Below are positions 21,048 to 31,769 of a DNA stretch of 64,000 nt, one piece after another. Both the position numbers and the translations under genes were made by a program. Source of the stretch: Ahaetulla prasina (Eukaryota; Chordata; Lepidosauria; Squamata; Colubridae). The stretch covers positions 68,353,205-68,417,204 of the forward strand of contig NC_080546.1 of assembly GCF_028640845.1 (NCBI RefSeq), written 5' to 3'. Within the stretch, counting starts at the first letter, position 1. Every line of letters starts with the position of its first letter. The notes under the pieces were generated by a model that saw nothing but the letters and a program-made list of their open reading frames with translations, ran no database searches and had not been told where the DNA came from.

Positions 21048-21599
21048 TGGCGCTGAAGATTTGTCCTCATTCTGGACTATTATCATCTGTTATCATCCTG
21101 GCCATCCAGAGATGGAGCCTCTGTATCGCCGATTTTTATCTTCAGTTGCTATGCATTACACTTCTTGTGAACTCTTGCGCCTGCGAGGTGCCCCCGCCTC
21201 GCAGGAATGGCCCTCCACATTATCAAGGGCCGGCCTCTATGACGGGTTTTGGGACCCACAGAGGTGGCATGCGAAAAAAAAGAACTTGTGGGGTTTTTTA
21301 GAGAGGGAATTTTTAAGGGGAGGGAGAGTAAGGTCGAGTAATGGGGGTAACCCATCGGGTGGGGGGCCAGTCCCTACATGTGTTCGCGACGGTTCTTTAT
21401 TAGGTTCGGAGGTTGCGGGGGAGGATTATGTTCCTACTTGTGAGGGTGGTTTTATTGATACGGTAAGTGGGAGGGGCAGGTATGGCGGAAGTGAGGGGTC
21501 ATATCGATTCCCGGGAGCGCATGCTCGATGTTTGAAAGCGATCATGTGCTCCGACCCCTCAGACTTCTCCTGTTCCCCGGATGGTCAGGATCCTCAGAG

Positions 21600-21926
21600 C
21601 TTGGGCCTTCGATTGATGCTGTGCAATGCACGGTCCATGGTGAACAAAGCCCCCCTCATCTGTGATCTTATACAGGGGGGCTCCACGGACCTTATGGGCA
21701 TTACAGAAACCTGGTTGGGCACAGAAGAGGGGGTGCCCCTTGGGGAAATGTGCCCACCGGGTTTCCGAGCATTCCATCAACCGAGGGCCCAAGGTAGGGG
21801 TGGGGGGGTGGCGGTTGTTATAAAAGAGAGTCTAGAGCCAAGGGAGATCACTGTTCCTCAGATTGCCGGTTGTGAATCCCTCCTTGTGAAGTGGGGCCAT
21901 AGGGGTCAGTTGGGCTTGTTGGTCAC
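21600..21926 (+). pseudogene. LINE A copy 2 endonuclease, N-terminal part
   Basis: The frame has [18 protein letters not shown], then [10 protein letters not shown] and the glycine-rich [14 protein letters not shown]. These match the start of the apurinic-type endonuclease of CR1/L2 LINEs, including the ITETW catalytic region. The frame is open until Mag-1 interrupts it at 21927. Confidence 0.85.
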
Positions 21927-22104
21927 TGTAATGTATCTTTAAAAGTTTTGGCGGGAAAATAGCACGTTGCTGATTGGTTGAAGCCTCCGGCTAAACTGTA
22001 TATAAAGAGAGGTTTTTCCCAGCACTGGCTGCTGGGTTCACCATATAGTAAAGAGCTGTTGTCACTATCCTGGTCTCCTGCCTCGTTATTGCCCGAATCT
22101 AACA
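21927..22104 (+). repeat. Mag-1 5' LTR
   Basis: 178 bp, TGTAATG to TCTAACA, with a TATA box in CTGTATATAAAG (about 21998-22010). By base-by-base reading it is identical to 26284-26461. Confidence 0.95.
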
Positions 22105-22105
22105 C

Positions 22106-22121
22106 TGGCGACGAAGGTGGG
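22106..22121 (+). promoter_or_regulatory. Mag-1 primer-binding site, tRNA-Ser type
   Basis: TGGCGACGAAGGTGGG starts one base after the LTR. It matches the sequence complementary to the 3' end of vertebrate tRNA-Ser(GCU) with two differences. The equivalent site in Mag-2 matches without mismatch. Confidence 0.8.
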
Positions 22122-22203
22122 ATCTTGAGGCTAAGAGCGCCAGGAAAAGAGCTGAACTCACCAGGAAGACGCGAACCCAGCAAACAAGGGGCGGAAAGCA
22201 GCG

Positions 22204-23128
22204 ATGTCCGGCTACAAACCGCCAGCGCCATTCGACCCAGCCAAGGAAAAATGGGGGTCATACATGGCTCGTTTCGAGTGTTTCCTCGAGGCGAACGAAC
22301 TTCAAGGAGTTTCTGACAACAGGAAACGAGCGTATTTCCTGAGCCATTGCGGTCCAGAAGTTTTCGACACAGAGAATCCTGGAGCCAACGCCGGTACAGT
22401 CGGTACCGTGGCAAACTCTGCAGACTCTATTGAAAGCCCATTATGCACCAACGCCGTCCAAGTACGTGCAACGGTTTGAATTCGGGGAGCGCAGACAGCA
22501 AGAGGGCGAGTCCATCAGCGCATACATGGCCGCCCTGAGGAAAGCCTCAAAACATTGCGAGTACCGAGACTTGGACGAGGCATAGCTGAAGCAACTCATC
22601 CGCGGGGTCAGGGACATCCGTTTGTGGAGGCGGCTGCTGTCTAAAAGCAACCTAACGCTGGCAAACGCCTTGGACGAAGCCAGGGCTCACGAGATGTCTA
22701 CCCAAGCGGCAGAAACCCTACAAAAGCTGCTCGCACCAATGGCTGGTGCGAAATCGACCCCGGTCCACAATGAAGAGGTCCAGGCCGAATCGGACGGTGA
22801 GGAGGAGGAAGGGGTCTTCCACACCGGGAGGCCGGAGAAAGACGACCGGGGTGACTGCGCAAGTTGCGGAGGGCAACACCAACGACAACAATGCAGATTT
22901 AAAGATGCAACTTGTCGGCGGTGCGAAAGGAAGGGGCACCTAGCACAGGCCTGTCGAGCACCCCAACCTTCCCGCCAAAAATTCAAACCGGCCAATCAGA
23001 GCGCGGGAACGCGGCAGCGCCCGCGAGTGGTCAGTTTAAAAAGGCGCGAAGTTGAATCAGACTGTCGTGAGAGTGGGTCACGCATCAACACGCCTAGAGA
23101 AAAAAATCTTTACAAAGGCAAAGATTGA
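22204..23128 (+). pseudogene. Mag-1 gag
   Basis: The start MSGYKPPAPFDPAKEKW is followed by a Gypsy-type capsid region (YMARFECFLEANELQGV). A frameshift near 22380 and a TAG stop at 22583-22585 (GAG in Mag-2) break it. The frame then continues to 23128 with two zinc knuckles: CASCGGQHQRQQC (about 22856) and CRRCERKGHLAQAC (about 22913). Two knuckles are usual for mag-type elements. Gag would form the particle and bind the RNA. Confidence 0.9.
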
Positions 23129-25043
23129 GGGGGTGCCGTGCCGATTGGAGGTGGACACCGGCTCATCGATCACGATCATGTCCTGGGACAATCTCGTGAG
23201 AGCCTTACCCGCCATCGCAAAGCGCAAGCTGCAACCACAGAAATTAAGGGTACAAGACTACCAAGGGAATCGCATCCCTGTTCGAGGGGTAACGTCCGTC
23301 CATGTCGAGTATGGACAATACAAGAAAACTCTGCCCATCACCATCGTCGATGGGACCCTGCCAAGCTTGTTGGGACTGGACTGGTTCCGAGCATTGGGCA
23401 TGGGGGTGACCGGAATCTTCAGAAACGAAGTCGACCTCAAAGACGCACTCCTGAGGGAGTTTGGGGACGTTTTCAAAGACTGCCTGGGCAAGTACAAGGG
23501 GACCCCTATTTCTTTTAACTTAGACCCACAAGTTGCCCCTATCCATCTAAAGGCTAGGAGGGTCCCGTTCGCCCTAAAGCCCAGGATTGACCGGGAACTG
23601 GACAAGCTAGTAAACCAGGGAATTCTAGTGCCAGTTGACCATGCTAAGTGGGAAACCCCTATAGTCACCCCAGTCAAACCGGACGGATCGGTCCGGATTT
23701 GCACTGACTATAAGGCAACGCTTAACAAAGCGTTGCAAAAGAGTGCTTACCCCATCCCGGTGGTACAGCACTTACTGCACTCAATGGGGCAAGGGCAAGT
23801 TTTTGCCAAGTTAGACTTGGCCCAAGCCTATCAACAGCTGCCGGTAGATAGCAGCACAGCCGAAGCGCAGACAATTGTGACTCACAGAGGGGCTTTTAAG
23901 TGCACCCGGTTACAGTTTGGGGTTAGTGTGGCTCCAGGGTTATTCCAGAACCTAATGGAGCGGCTATTGCAGGGCCTACCAGGGGTGGTACCATACTTTG
24001 ACGATGTACTGGTATCCGCTGAGAACCTAGAGGAATTAGGGGTAAGGCTGCGAAAAGTTTTGGGCATTTTCCGGTCTGCCGGTCTCACAGTTAAACTGAA
24101 CAAATGCCAGATCGGGGTTGAGTCTGTGGAATTCCTGGGCTACCGGATAGACAGGGAAGGGATTCACCCCACTGAGAGCAAGGTACGGGCCATCAGGAAG
24201 GCCCCGGTTCCAAAGAACAAAACGGAGTTACAGGCATTCTTAGGTCTGGTCAACTTTTACGCGGTATTCTTAAGGAATAAGGCAACAGTAGCCGAGCCGC
24301 TGCATAAATTACTAGCAAAGACGGCTGCATGGTCTTGGGGAAAGGCGGAAGCTAGGACATTCGAAGGGGTAAAGAATCTCCTATCGAGTGATAGCCTCCT
24401 TATCCAATACAATGGCACGCTGCCATTAGTGTTAAGCTGCGATGCATCTCCCTATGGGGTGGGGGCTGTGCTCAGCCACAGGTTACCAAATGGCACAGAA
24501 GCCCCTATTGCATATTACTCCCGAACCATGTCATCAACTGAAAGGAATTATAGCCAGCTTGATAAGGAAGCCTTGGCTATAGTCTCCGGAGTAAAAAAAT
24601 TCCATGAATATGTATTTGGTCGTGATTTTGAAATCATCACGGACCATAGACCTTTGCTAGGTCTGTTGGCAGGCGACCGCCCAACGCCCGTGGCACTTTC
24701 GCCCAGACTGACCCGATGGACTATATTCCTGGCAGCGTATTCTTACAAATTACTACACCAGCCAGGGAAGGAATTAGGGCATGCAGACGCCCTGAGCAGA
24801 TGCCCGTTACCAGAGACTATCGAAGACCCCACTCCGGGGATACCAGTTCTGCTAATTGACTCTTTGGACTCTGGCCCAGTCACATCCAAAGAGGTGGCTC
24901 GGGCTTCGTATAAGGACATTACAATAAGAACTGTAATTGGTTGGGTACAAAGAGGTTGGCCCGCCGGTAGCGCTTTAAAGAGTTTGAAAAAACGTGGGGA
25001 ACTCTCGGCTCAAGGGGTGCCTGCTATGGGGGATCGGTGGTGA
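23052..25043 (+). CDS. Mag-1 pol: protease, reverse transcriptase, RNase H (intact frame)
   Basis: An uninterrupted 663-codon frame. Aspartic protease with VDTGSS at residues 34-39. Reverse transcriptase with FAKLDLAQAYQQ (251-262) and the catalytic YFDD (315-318). RNase H with SCDAS (462-466, first acidic residue), KEALAI (505-510) and TDHRPL (530-535); HADALSR follows near 590. All key residues seen are intact. The first codon shown is the frame's first Met; in Mag-2 this frame is continuous with gag, so a Gag-Pol fusion is likely. A frameshift at about 25040 separates it from integrase. Confidence 0.93.
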   Translation: MNQTVVRVGHASTRLEKKIFTKAKIEGVPCRLEVDTGSSITIMSWDNLVRALPAIAKRKLQPQKLRVQDYQGNRIPVRGVTSVHVEYGQYKKTLPITIVDGTLPSLLGLDWFRALGMGVTGIFRNEVDLKDALLREFGDVFKDCLGKYKGTPISFNLDPQVAPIHLKARRVPFALKPRIDRELDKLVNQGILVPVDHAKWETPIVTPVKPDGSVRICTDYKATLNKALQKSAYPIPVVQHLLHSMGQGQVFAKLDLAQAYQQLPVDSSTAEAQTIVTHRGAFKCTRLQFGVSVAPGLFQNLMERLLQGLPGVVPYFDDVLVSAENLEELGVRLRKVLGIFRSAGLTVKLNKCQIGVESVEFLGYRIDREGIHPTESKVRAIRKAPVPKNKTELQAFLGLVNFYAVFLRNKATVAEPLHKLLAKTAAWSWGKAEARTFEGVKNLLSSDSLLIQYNGTLPLVLSCDASPYGVGAVLSHRLPNGTEAPIAYYSRTMSSTERNYSQLDKEALAIVSGVKKFHEYVFGRDFEIITDHRPLLGLLAGDRPTPVALSPRLTRWTIFLAAYSYKLLHQPGKELGHADALSRCPLPETIEDPTPGIPVLLIDSLDSGPVTSKEVARASYKDITIRTVIGWVQRGWPAGSALKSLKKRGELSAQGVPAMGDRW

Positions 25044-26232
25044 TCCCGGAGAAATTGAGGAAAAGGTATTGGATCTCCTTCACGAAGGTCACCCAGGGAT
25101 CGTGAGAATGAAGGGTCTAGCGAGAAGCTATGTGGTGGCCCTTAATGGACTCGGAAATTGCTGAAAGGGTAGGAAATGCCAGGCCTGCCAGGAGTCCAGA
25201 CCGCTACCCCCAACGGCCCCGATTCGGGAATGGGAGAGACCCCAGGGCCCCTGGTCTAGGATCCATATCGATTTTGCCGGCCCCTTCCACGGCCAAACCT
25301 TTCTGGTAGTAGTCGATGCCTACTCCAAATGGCTGGAAATCATTCTCATGAGATCCATGACAGCCGATGCCGTGATTTCAGTCCTACGGCACCTATTTGT
25401 AACCCACGGGTTGCCCGACACTTTAGTCTCCGATAACGGCCCGCAATTCACGGCAACCCAGTTTGGGGGGTACTTGGCAGAGGAGGGCATCCGACATGTC
25501 CTCTCGGCGCCTTTCCACCCTGCGACGAACGGCCTTGCAGAACGTTTCATTTGGAGCACAAAGGAAGCATTGTCCAGAATCAGGCCAGGCGATTGGCAAA
25601 CAAAAATTGATACATATCTAGCAGTCCAACACAGAACCCCCTGTGCAACAACTGGCCGCAGCCCGGCCGAGCTATTAATGGGTCGGAAGCTTAGGTGCCC
25701 ACTAGACCGTTTAAACCCAAACTACACACCAGACGGTTACAAAGGGGCACATGGTAAAACAAGAGAGTTGGCAGTAGGCGACCTAGTGTGGGCACACAAC
25801 TACAGCGAGGGCCCGACCTGGTTAGCAGGAAAAATCCTAGAAATAACAGGACCAAAATCATATCTAATAGAGATAGAGGATGGCCGGGTATGGAAACGCC
25901 ACATAGATCAAATAAGGAAACGCATAACCGGTAAAGCAGAATCAGACGAAACAGACCCTGACTATTCAATGCATAAATCCACAGCTGACTCAAACCCGGG
26001 GCAAACGCAGGACTTATCTGAGTTCCAGGAGGTCCAGCGACGCCAACCGGTTCCTTCTGAAAACAGCAGGGACGATTCTGCAAATAATCCAGGGCCGGAT
26101 GGCCTAGAGGAGGAGCTGAGAGGAACAAACAGTCCCTCAGGTCAGCTCGACTCACTCCCAGAAAATGCATTGCGCAGGTCCGAAAGAGTCAGGAGACGCC
26201 CAGTCTACTTGCGTGATTACGTTGACAAATAA
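25044..26232 (+). pseudogene. Mag-1 integrase, frameshifted at its N-terminus
   Basis: At 25040-25260 the zinc-binding and early core region is readable only by changing frame several times. Relative to Mag-2, single bases are missing in G, A, T and C runs. The catalytic triad residues are visible: Asp in VVVDAYSKW, Asp in VSDNGPQF, Glu in NGLAERF. From 25348 to 26232 a 294-codon frame is open, ending in a basic tail (SERVRRRPVYLRDYV). No chromodomain is present. Integrase would insert the DNA copy, giving the 5-bp duplication. Confidence 0.88.
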
Positions 26233-26270
26233 GATGTTAATTTCATGTAAATATTGGTAAAGTGTTTTCT

Positions 26271-26283
26271 GGGAGGGAAGGAG
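26271..26283 (+). promoter_or_regulatory. Mag-1 polypurine tract
   Basis: GGGAGGGAAGGAG directly abuts the 3' LTR; the same tract precedes the Mag-2 3' LTR. It primes plus-strand DNA. Confidence 0.85.
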
Positions 26284-26461
26284 TGTAATGTATCTTTAAA
26301 AGTTTTGGCGGGAAAATAGCACGTTGCTGATTGGTTGAAGCCTCCGGCTAAACTGTATATAAAGAGAGGTTTTTCCCAGCACTGGCTGCTGGGTTCACCA
26401 TATAGTAAAGAGCTGTTGTCACTATCCTGGTCTCCTGCCTCGTTATTGCCCGAATCTAACA
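26284..26461 (+). repeat. Mag-1 3' LTR
   Basis: 178 bp, identical to the 5' LTR, followed by the second GTCAC. Confidence 0.95.
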
Positions 26462-28931
26462 GTCACGTACCTGGCTCCTTGCTGCATGACAACAGCCCTG
26501 CCCAAGTTGTTGGAGGTGCTTGCTGGGGTGGTGGTTGAGACCCCTAGACTTATGGTCATGGGGGACTTTAACCTGCCTTCTACCGGCATGTCATCAACGT
26601 CGGCTCAGGAGTTCATGGCATCCATGACGGCCATGGACCTGACGCAAGTAGTGGATGGCCCTACCCACATCGGGGGAGGCACACTGGATTTGATTTTCAT
26701 CTCTGGACAGTGGATGAGTGATCTGGTTTTGGGAGATGTAGTCACTGAGCCGTTGTCATGGTCAGATCACTCTCTCCTTTGTCTGGACTTTCAGACCGCC
26801 ACCCAACACTGCAGGGAGATGGGACTAATACGGTGGTTCCGTCCCAGGTGCCTGATGGACCCAGAGAGGGTCCTGAAGGAGCTTGGGCCATTCCCTGAGG
26901 ATCTTGCCCATGGCACGGCTGAAGAACTAGTCGCAGCTTGGGAATGGGCCGCGGCCGGGGCTTTAGACCGTGTCGTGCCTTTGCGGCCTCTGACCCGGAG
27001 TAGGTCTCAACCAGCTCCTTGGTTCTCTGAGGAGCTGAGGGAGATGAAACGCCGGAGAAGATGCCTAGAGAGTGTCTGGAGATCCAGCCGTTCGGAAGCT
27101 GATCGGACACTAGTTAGGTCTTTTAATAGGACCTACCTAGTGGCACTGAGGTAAGCGAGGCGTTCTTACGTCTCCTCCCTCATTGTGTCGGCAGATAACT
27201 GCCCGGCCGCCCTGTTTTGGGTGACCCGCTCCCTACTTCAACAGGGGGTGCAGGATGACCCGTTACAAGGGCATGCTGAGGAGTTTAGTGGTTATCTATA
27301 CAATAAAATCGCTCAGCTTCGGGATGGTTTGGATCAAAATTGGGTGGATCCAGGTGAGATGTCAGAGACCCGTCTTGTCGAGACTGTTTGGGATGGATTT
27401 GATCCTGTGGCTCCCGAGGACATGGACAGGTTGCTGGGGAGGTTGAATGCCACCACATGTTTACTGGACCCGTGCCCCTCCTGGTTGGTGCTGACCACAC
27501 AGGAGGTGACACAAGGCTGGCTCCGGGGGATTCTTTGTTGGAGGGGGTTGTCCCTGCCACCTTGAAAGATGCGGTGGTGAGACCCCTCCTCAAGAAGCCT
27601 TCCCTGGATCTGGCTGTTTTAGGAAATTATCGTCCAGTCTCCAACCTTCGGTTTGTGGCAAAGGTTGTAGAGAGTGTGGTGGCATGTCAATTACCCCAGT
27701 ACCTGGATGAAACTGTCTATCTAGACCCGTTCCAGTCTGGCTTTTGGCCCGGTTATAGCACGGAGACGGCTTTGGTCGCGTTGGTGGATGATCTCTGGAG
27801 GGCCAGGGATAGGGGTTATTCCTCTGCCCTGGTCCTATTAGACCTCTCAGCGGCTTTTGATACCATCGACCATGGTATCCTGCTGCACCGATTGGAGGGA
27901 TTGGGAGTGGGAGGCACCGTTTATCGGTGGCTCTCCTCCTATCTCTCACCGCATGAGAGACCGTCGCAGACGGTGTTGATGGGGGGCAGAGGTCATCCCC
28001 GAGGCGCCTCACTTGTGGGGTGCCACAGGGGTCGATTCTCTTGCCCCTCCTGTTCAACATCTATATGAAGCTGCTGGGTGAGATCATCAGTGGCTTTGGG
28101 GTGAGGTACCATCTGTACGCTGATGATACTCAGCTGTACTTTTCCACCCCGGGCCACCCCAACGAAGCTATCGAAGTGCTGTCCTGGTGTCTGGAAGCCG
28201 TACGGGTCTGGATGGGGAGAAACTGGATGCCGGCATCCCGGTACAGTCAGTTGCAGCCGCGGCTAACTGTTGGGGGTGAGTTACTGGCCCTGATGGAACG
28301 GGTGTGCAACTTGGACGTTCTCCTGGATGGACGGCTGTCCTTTGAAGATCATTTGACGGCCGTCTTCAGGAGAGCTTTTTACCAGGTCCGCCTGGTTCGC
28401 CAGTTGCGCCCCTTCCTAGACCCGGGTGCCCTATGCACGGTCACTCATGCGCTCGTCACATCTCGCTTGGATTACTTCAATGCTCTCTATATGGGGCTCC
28501 CCTTGAAGAGCATCCGGAGGCTTCAGTTGGTTCAGAATGCAGTTGCGCGGGTGATAGAGGGAGCCCCTCATGGCTCCCATGTGACACCACTCCTGCGCAG
28601 ACTACACTGGCTACCTGTGGCATTTCGGATGCGCTTCAAGGTTTTGGTTACCATCTTTAAATTGCTCCATGGCATAGGGCCGGGTTATTTACGGGACCGC
28701 CTACTGCCACCGACTGCCTCCCACCGACCCGTACGGTCTCACAGAGAGGGATTCCTTACGGTGCCGTCCGCCAGGCAGTGCCGACTGGCGACACCCAGGG
28801 GAAGGGCTTTCTCTGTGGGGGCCCCCACCCTCTGGAACAAGCTTCCCCCAGGACTTCGCCAACTTCCTGACCTTCGAACCTTCTGCCACGAGCTTAAGAC
28901 ACATCTATTTATTTGTGCGGGGCTCGCCTAG
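26462..28931 (+). pseudogene. LINE A copy 2: endonuclease C-terminus and reverse transcriptase
   Basis: Downstream of Mag-1 the endonuclease continues in 26486-27154 with LMVMGDFNLPSTGM, GGGTLDLIFISG and SWSDHSLL, the last catalytic histidine block. Frames at 27185-27565, 27457-28068 and 28020-28931 give the reverse transcriptase: [57 protein letters not shown] (about 28108) and the terminal [14 protein letters not shown]. The catalytic box is intact. Frameshifts near 27140, 27530 and 28020 inactivate it. Confidence 0.9.
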
Positions 28932-29125
28932 AGTTTAGTTTTAAAGTTAGTTTTAAATGGGGTTTTGTATTATTTTAACGATAGTTTTTAAATTCGGCCT
29001 AATGTAATAAGTTTTTTAAATGTTGTTTTAATTTGTATTTATTCTTATGTTTTTTATAAGGCTGTGAACCGCCCTGAGTCCTTCGGGAGATAGGGCGGTA
29101 TAAAAATTTGAATAATAAATAAATA

Positions 29126-29285
29126 AAAATAAAACTTTAAACTCCTTTAGTTTGCAATGTTTTGTATCAGCCTGTCACTTGTAGGCTTCCCACACTTCTC
29201 CCAGCACCTTGCAGGCTATTGGCCATTGGTTTTTTTGCAATTGTTGCATCCACTCTAGTAATGAGGGGTTTGGGGTATACTTGAC
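29126..29285 (-). pseudogene. Gypsy-2 pol fragment upstream of LINE A
   Basis: A short AT-poor fragment readable on the minus strand, weakly resembling the integrase stretch that would lie just upstream of 21000 in Gypsy-2. Support is mainly positional. Confidence 0.45.
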
Positions 29286-30585
29286 CTCAGAACTTCTGAA
29301 CCAAATCTTTCAAAGCTCCTGGAACATTGGAAAAAAGTAGATGTAGTTTCAAGCGTCGAATAGGGGGTTGGGGTGGGGGAATGGATGTAGAGAACTACAG
29401 ACCAATAATCAATACCTGGGAAGATCCTGGAAAAGATAATCATTCAGTATATTTACAAGCACCTTGAAAACAGCAAAGTGCTATTAGAAGTGAACACGGG
29501 ATTGTTAAAAACAGATCATGTCAGACAAGCTTTGTTGCCTTCTGTGACAAAGAGATTAAATTGTTGGATCAGGGAGATACTGTGGACATAGTTTATTTAG
29601 ACTTCCATAAGGCATTTGACAAAGTAGACCACAGCCTACTTCTTGATAAGCTAAAATCATATGGGATAGACAGCATCACCACCATATGTATTCACAACTG
29701 ACTGATCAACTGCAATCAACATGTAGTTCTCAATGTAACTACATCTACATGGAGAGAAGCATGCAGTAAGGTACCTTAAGGTTCTGTCTTAAGATCAGTG
29801 TTCTTCAACATCTTTATAAATAATATAGATGAGGGGATAGAAGGGAAACTCCTCAAGTCTGTGGATGATATTAAATTGGGGAGATTAGCCAACACTTTAG
29901 AAGATAAACTCAAGATGTAGAAGGAACTTGACAGACATAAAATGAAATTTCAGTGATGAAAAAAGTAAGATTCTTGGGAAGAAAAACTAAATGCACAGAT
30001 ACAGAATAGGTGGTATATGGCTCAATAATAGTGACTGTGAGAGGGATCTAGGTGTCCTAGTGAATCATCACTTAAGTATGAGCCAAAAGTGTGCTGCAGC
30101 TGCCAAAAGAGCTGTGCAGCCCTAGGCTGGATCAAGAGAGTGATAGTATCAAGAACATGAGATGTTATAGTAGCACTTTATACTGCACTGGTAAGACTAC
30201 ACTTGAATATTGCATCTAATTTTGGTTGCCATGATAAAAAAAAGAAAAAGATCTGAGATTCTAGAAAGATTGGGGTCTGGAAGTTAAACTATATGATGAA
30301 GAAGAGAGGGATCAACTTATTTTCCAAACCAGATAGAAGGTCAAGAAAATGGATGGAAGGTGAATAAGGAGAGAAGCAACCTGGAATTAAGGAGAATCTT
30401 CCTAACTGTGGGAACAATTAACCAGTGGAACAGCTTGCCTTTAGAAATTGTGAGTGCTCCATCACTGGAGATTTTAAAGAAGAGACCGGGAAACCACTTG
30501 TCTGAAATGGTATAGGGTTGGAATAGAAGACTTCCAAGGTACCTTCCAGCTCTATTCTGAATTGAAAATTGAATTGAATGGTTAA
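29286..30585 (+). mobile_element. LINE B (chicken-CR1-like) copy 1, decayed
   Basis: CR1 reverse-transcriptase blocks are readable despite many stops: NYRPI near 29398, VYLDFHKAFDKVDHSLL near 29594, and WNSLPLEIVSAPSLEIFKKR near 30430 at the C-terminus. The end near 30540-30580 (CTTCCAGCTCTATTCTGAATTG) fits a CR1 3' end. The FADD region reads VDDIK. It is an old, non-functional copy. Confidence 0.8.
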
Positions 30586-31486
30586 GGAAACTAGGTATGT
30601 CTAGCTATCAATGAGATGAATTAGCATGACATGATAGCTGTTTTCCAGTACTTGAGAGGCTATCACAAAGAATAGGGGGTCAACCTATTTTCCAAAGCAC
30701 CTGGGGGCCGGACAAGAAGTAATAGATGGAAGGTCATTAAAGAGAAATTCAACCTATAATTAAGGAGAAATTTTCTGATAGTTTTTCAGAAGTGTAGCCA
30801 CAGGGCTGAAGGATTTCCTGGATTTACTAATATAAGAAAAATAAAAAGAGAGACAGATAACTATAGCAGAATACCAGCAAATAGAAGAAATCTGCAAATA
30901 TAAAGTCAGGAAAGCAAAGGTTCATAATAAACTAAGACTTGTACCAAATGCCAAAAATAATTTTAAAAAGTTTCTTTCAATGTGTAAAAAAAAAAAAGGG
31001 AAAAAGTCAAGGAAATTATTGGTCCACTAATGGGAGAAAATGGCAAGGAGGGGGTGGGTAGCAGGGGAAAAACAGAATGACTTAATCCATTCTTTTTTAT
31101 CTGTCTTTAGGCAAAAGGAAAATAGTCCAACCTATTAAAAGCAGTACTGTAGAAGATGGAATAGAAATGCAAATTAAAATGGGTCAAGGACAACTTGCCT
31201 TAGCCAACTCATCACAGCCATCTTGCTATAGCCCTCTCAATGAAGTCAACTTGCTGTGGTCATCTCTTCATAGCGAACTCATTGTGGCCATCTCACTGCA
31301 AACATCTTGTTGAGAAATTTTCTGATAGTGAGAACAACCAATCAATGAAATACCTTGCCTCACAGGGTTGCAGTTGCTCTATCAATAGAGGTTTTCAGAA
31401 ATAGACTAGAAAACTATTTGTTCAAGATGGTATAAAATCTCTTGCCTTGGGCAGGGGCTGCACTGGAAGATCTCTAAGATCCCTTC
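30586..31486 (+). mobile_element. LINE B copy 2, decayed; 3' end displaced beyond Mag-2
   Basis: CR1 fragments in jumbled order: a C-terminal block (30630-30790), an EN/linker-like stretch (about 30800-31130) and a second C-terminal/3' UTR block (31310-31486). Around 31190-31310 words such as AGCCATCTTGC and GGCCATCTC recur, suggesting a small degenerate tandem repeat. The end AGATCCCTTC is interrupted by Mag-2 and continues at 36025-36055 with a CR1-like ATTATTCTGT end. Confidence 0.7.
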
Positions 31487-31675
31487 TGTAATGTATTACT
31501 GTAAGTTTTGGCGGGAGTTTTAGGCGGGAAGTATCTCGCTTCTGATTGGATGCAGCCTCTGGCTGAAGTGTATATAAGGAGAGGTTTTTCTCCAGAAGTT
31601 TTGCTGGGTCACACTATATTAAAGAGCTGTTGTCACTAACCTGGTCTCCTGCCTCGTCAATACCCAAACTTAACA
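31487..31675 (+). repeat. Mag-2 5' LTR
   Basis: 189 bp, TGTAATG to CTTAACA, TATA in GTGTATATAAGG. Related to, but clearly diverged from, the Mag-1 LTR. Confidence 0.95.
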
Positions 31676-31676
31676 T

Positions 31677-31695
31677 TGGCGACGAGGATGGGATT
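31677..31695 (+). promoter_or_regulatory. Mag-2 primer-binding site for tRNA-Ser(GCU)
   Basis: TGGCGACGAGGATGGGATT, one base after the LTR, is perfectly complementary over 19 bases to the 3' end (with CCA) of the vertebrate tRNA-Ser(GCU) as I know it. It primes minus-strand synthesis. Confidence 0.88.
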
Positions 31696-31769
31696 TTGAG
31701 GCAGAGCACCAGAACAGAGCTGAACTCACTACGAGAATCAAACCCAGCAAGGTGATAGCGAATGCAGCG

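Larger units (their letters stand above)
21927..26461 (+). mobile_element. Mag-1: complete young Gypsy element (mag-like)
   Basis: A 4.5-kb LTR retrotransposon with two identical 178-bp LTRs and a perfect 5-bp duplication GTCAC (21922-21926, 26462-26466). Internal order is primer site, gag with two zinc knuckles, protease, reverse transcriptase, RNase H, integrase and polypurine tract. There is no env and no chromodomain. LTR identity implies very recent insertion. A few frameshifts in gag and integrase and one stop in gag prevent full function as written. Its sister is Mag-2 at 31487-36024. Confidence 0.95.
21008..29125 (+). mobile_element. LINE A copy 2, near full-length, split by Mag-1
   Basis: The longest LINE A copy. 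It has a CpG-bearing 5' region (from about 21008-21025), an endonuclease cut at 21926 by Mag-1 and resumed at 26462, the reverse transcriptase, and a 3' end with CCGCCCTGAGTCCTTC plus AATAAATAAATA (to 29125). It is inserted in Gypsy-2. Without Mag-1 it would be about 3.6 kb. Several frame breaks make it a pseudogene. Confidence 0.85.
20060..29285 (-). mobile_element. Gypsy-2: minus-strand chromodomain Gypsy, truncated
   Basis: A relative of Gypsy-1 in reverse orientation: a 3' LTR (20060-20495), then chromodomain and integrase C-terminus (20545-21000), then after an 8-kb LINE A insertion another integrase-region fragment (29126-29285). The upstream part is not in the window. The LTR termini TGTCAG/CTGACA match Gypsy-1. 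Confidence 0.75.

Noticed and set aside
20935..21942. A 335-codon open frame that might be a host gene
   Set aside because: Its C-terminal third is the LINE A endonuclease and it ends in the Mag-1 LTR; the N-terminal part is LINE 5' region and Gypsy-2 sequence.
23030..23060. A programmed frameshift signal between Mag-1 gag and pol (TTTAAAA)
   Set aside because: A -1 slip there meets a stop quickly, pol would need +1, and Mag-2 has gag and pol in one frame, so an indel is the simpler explanation.
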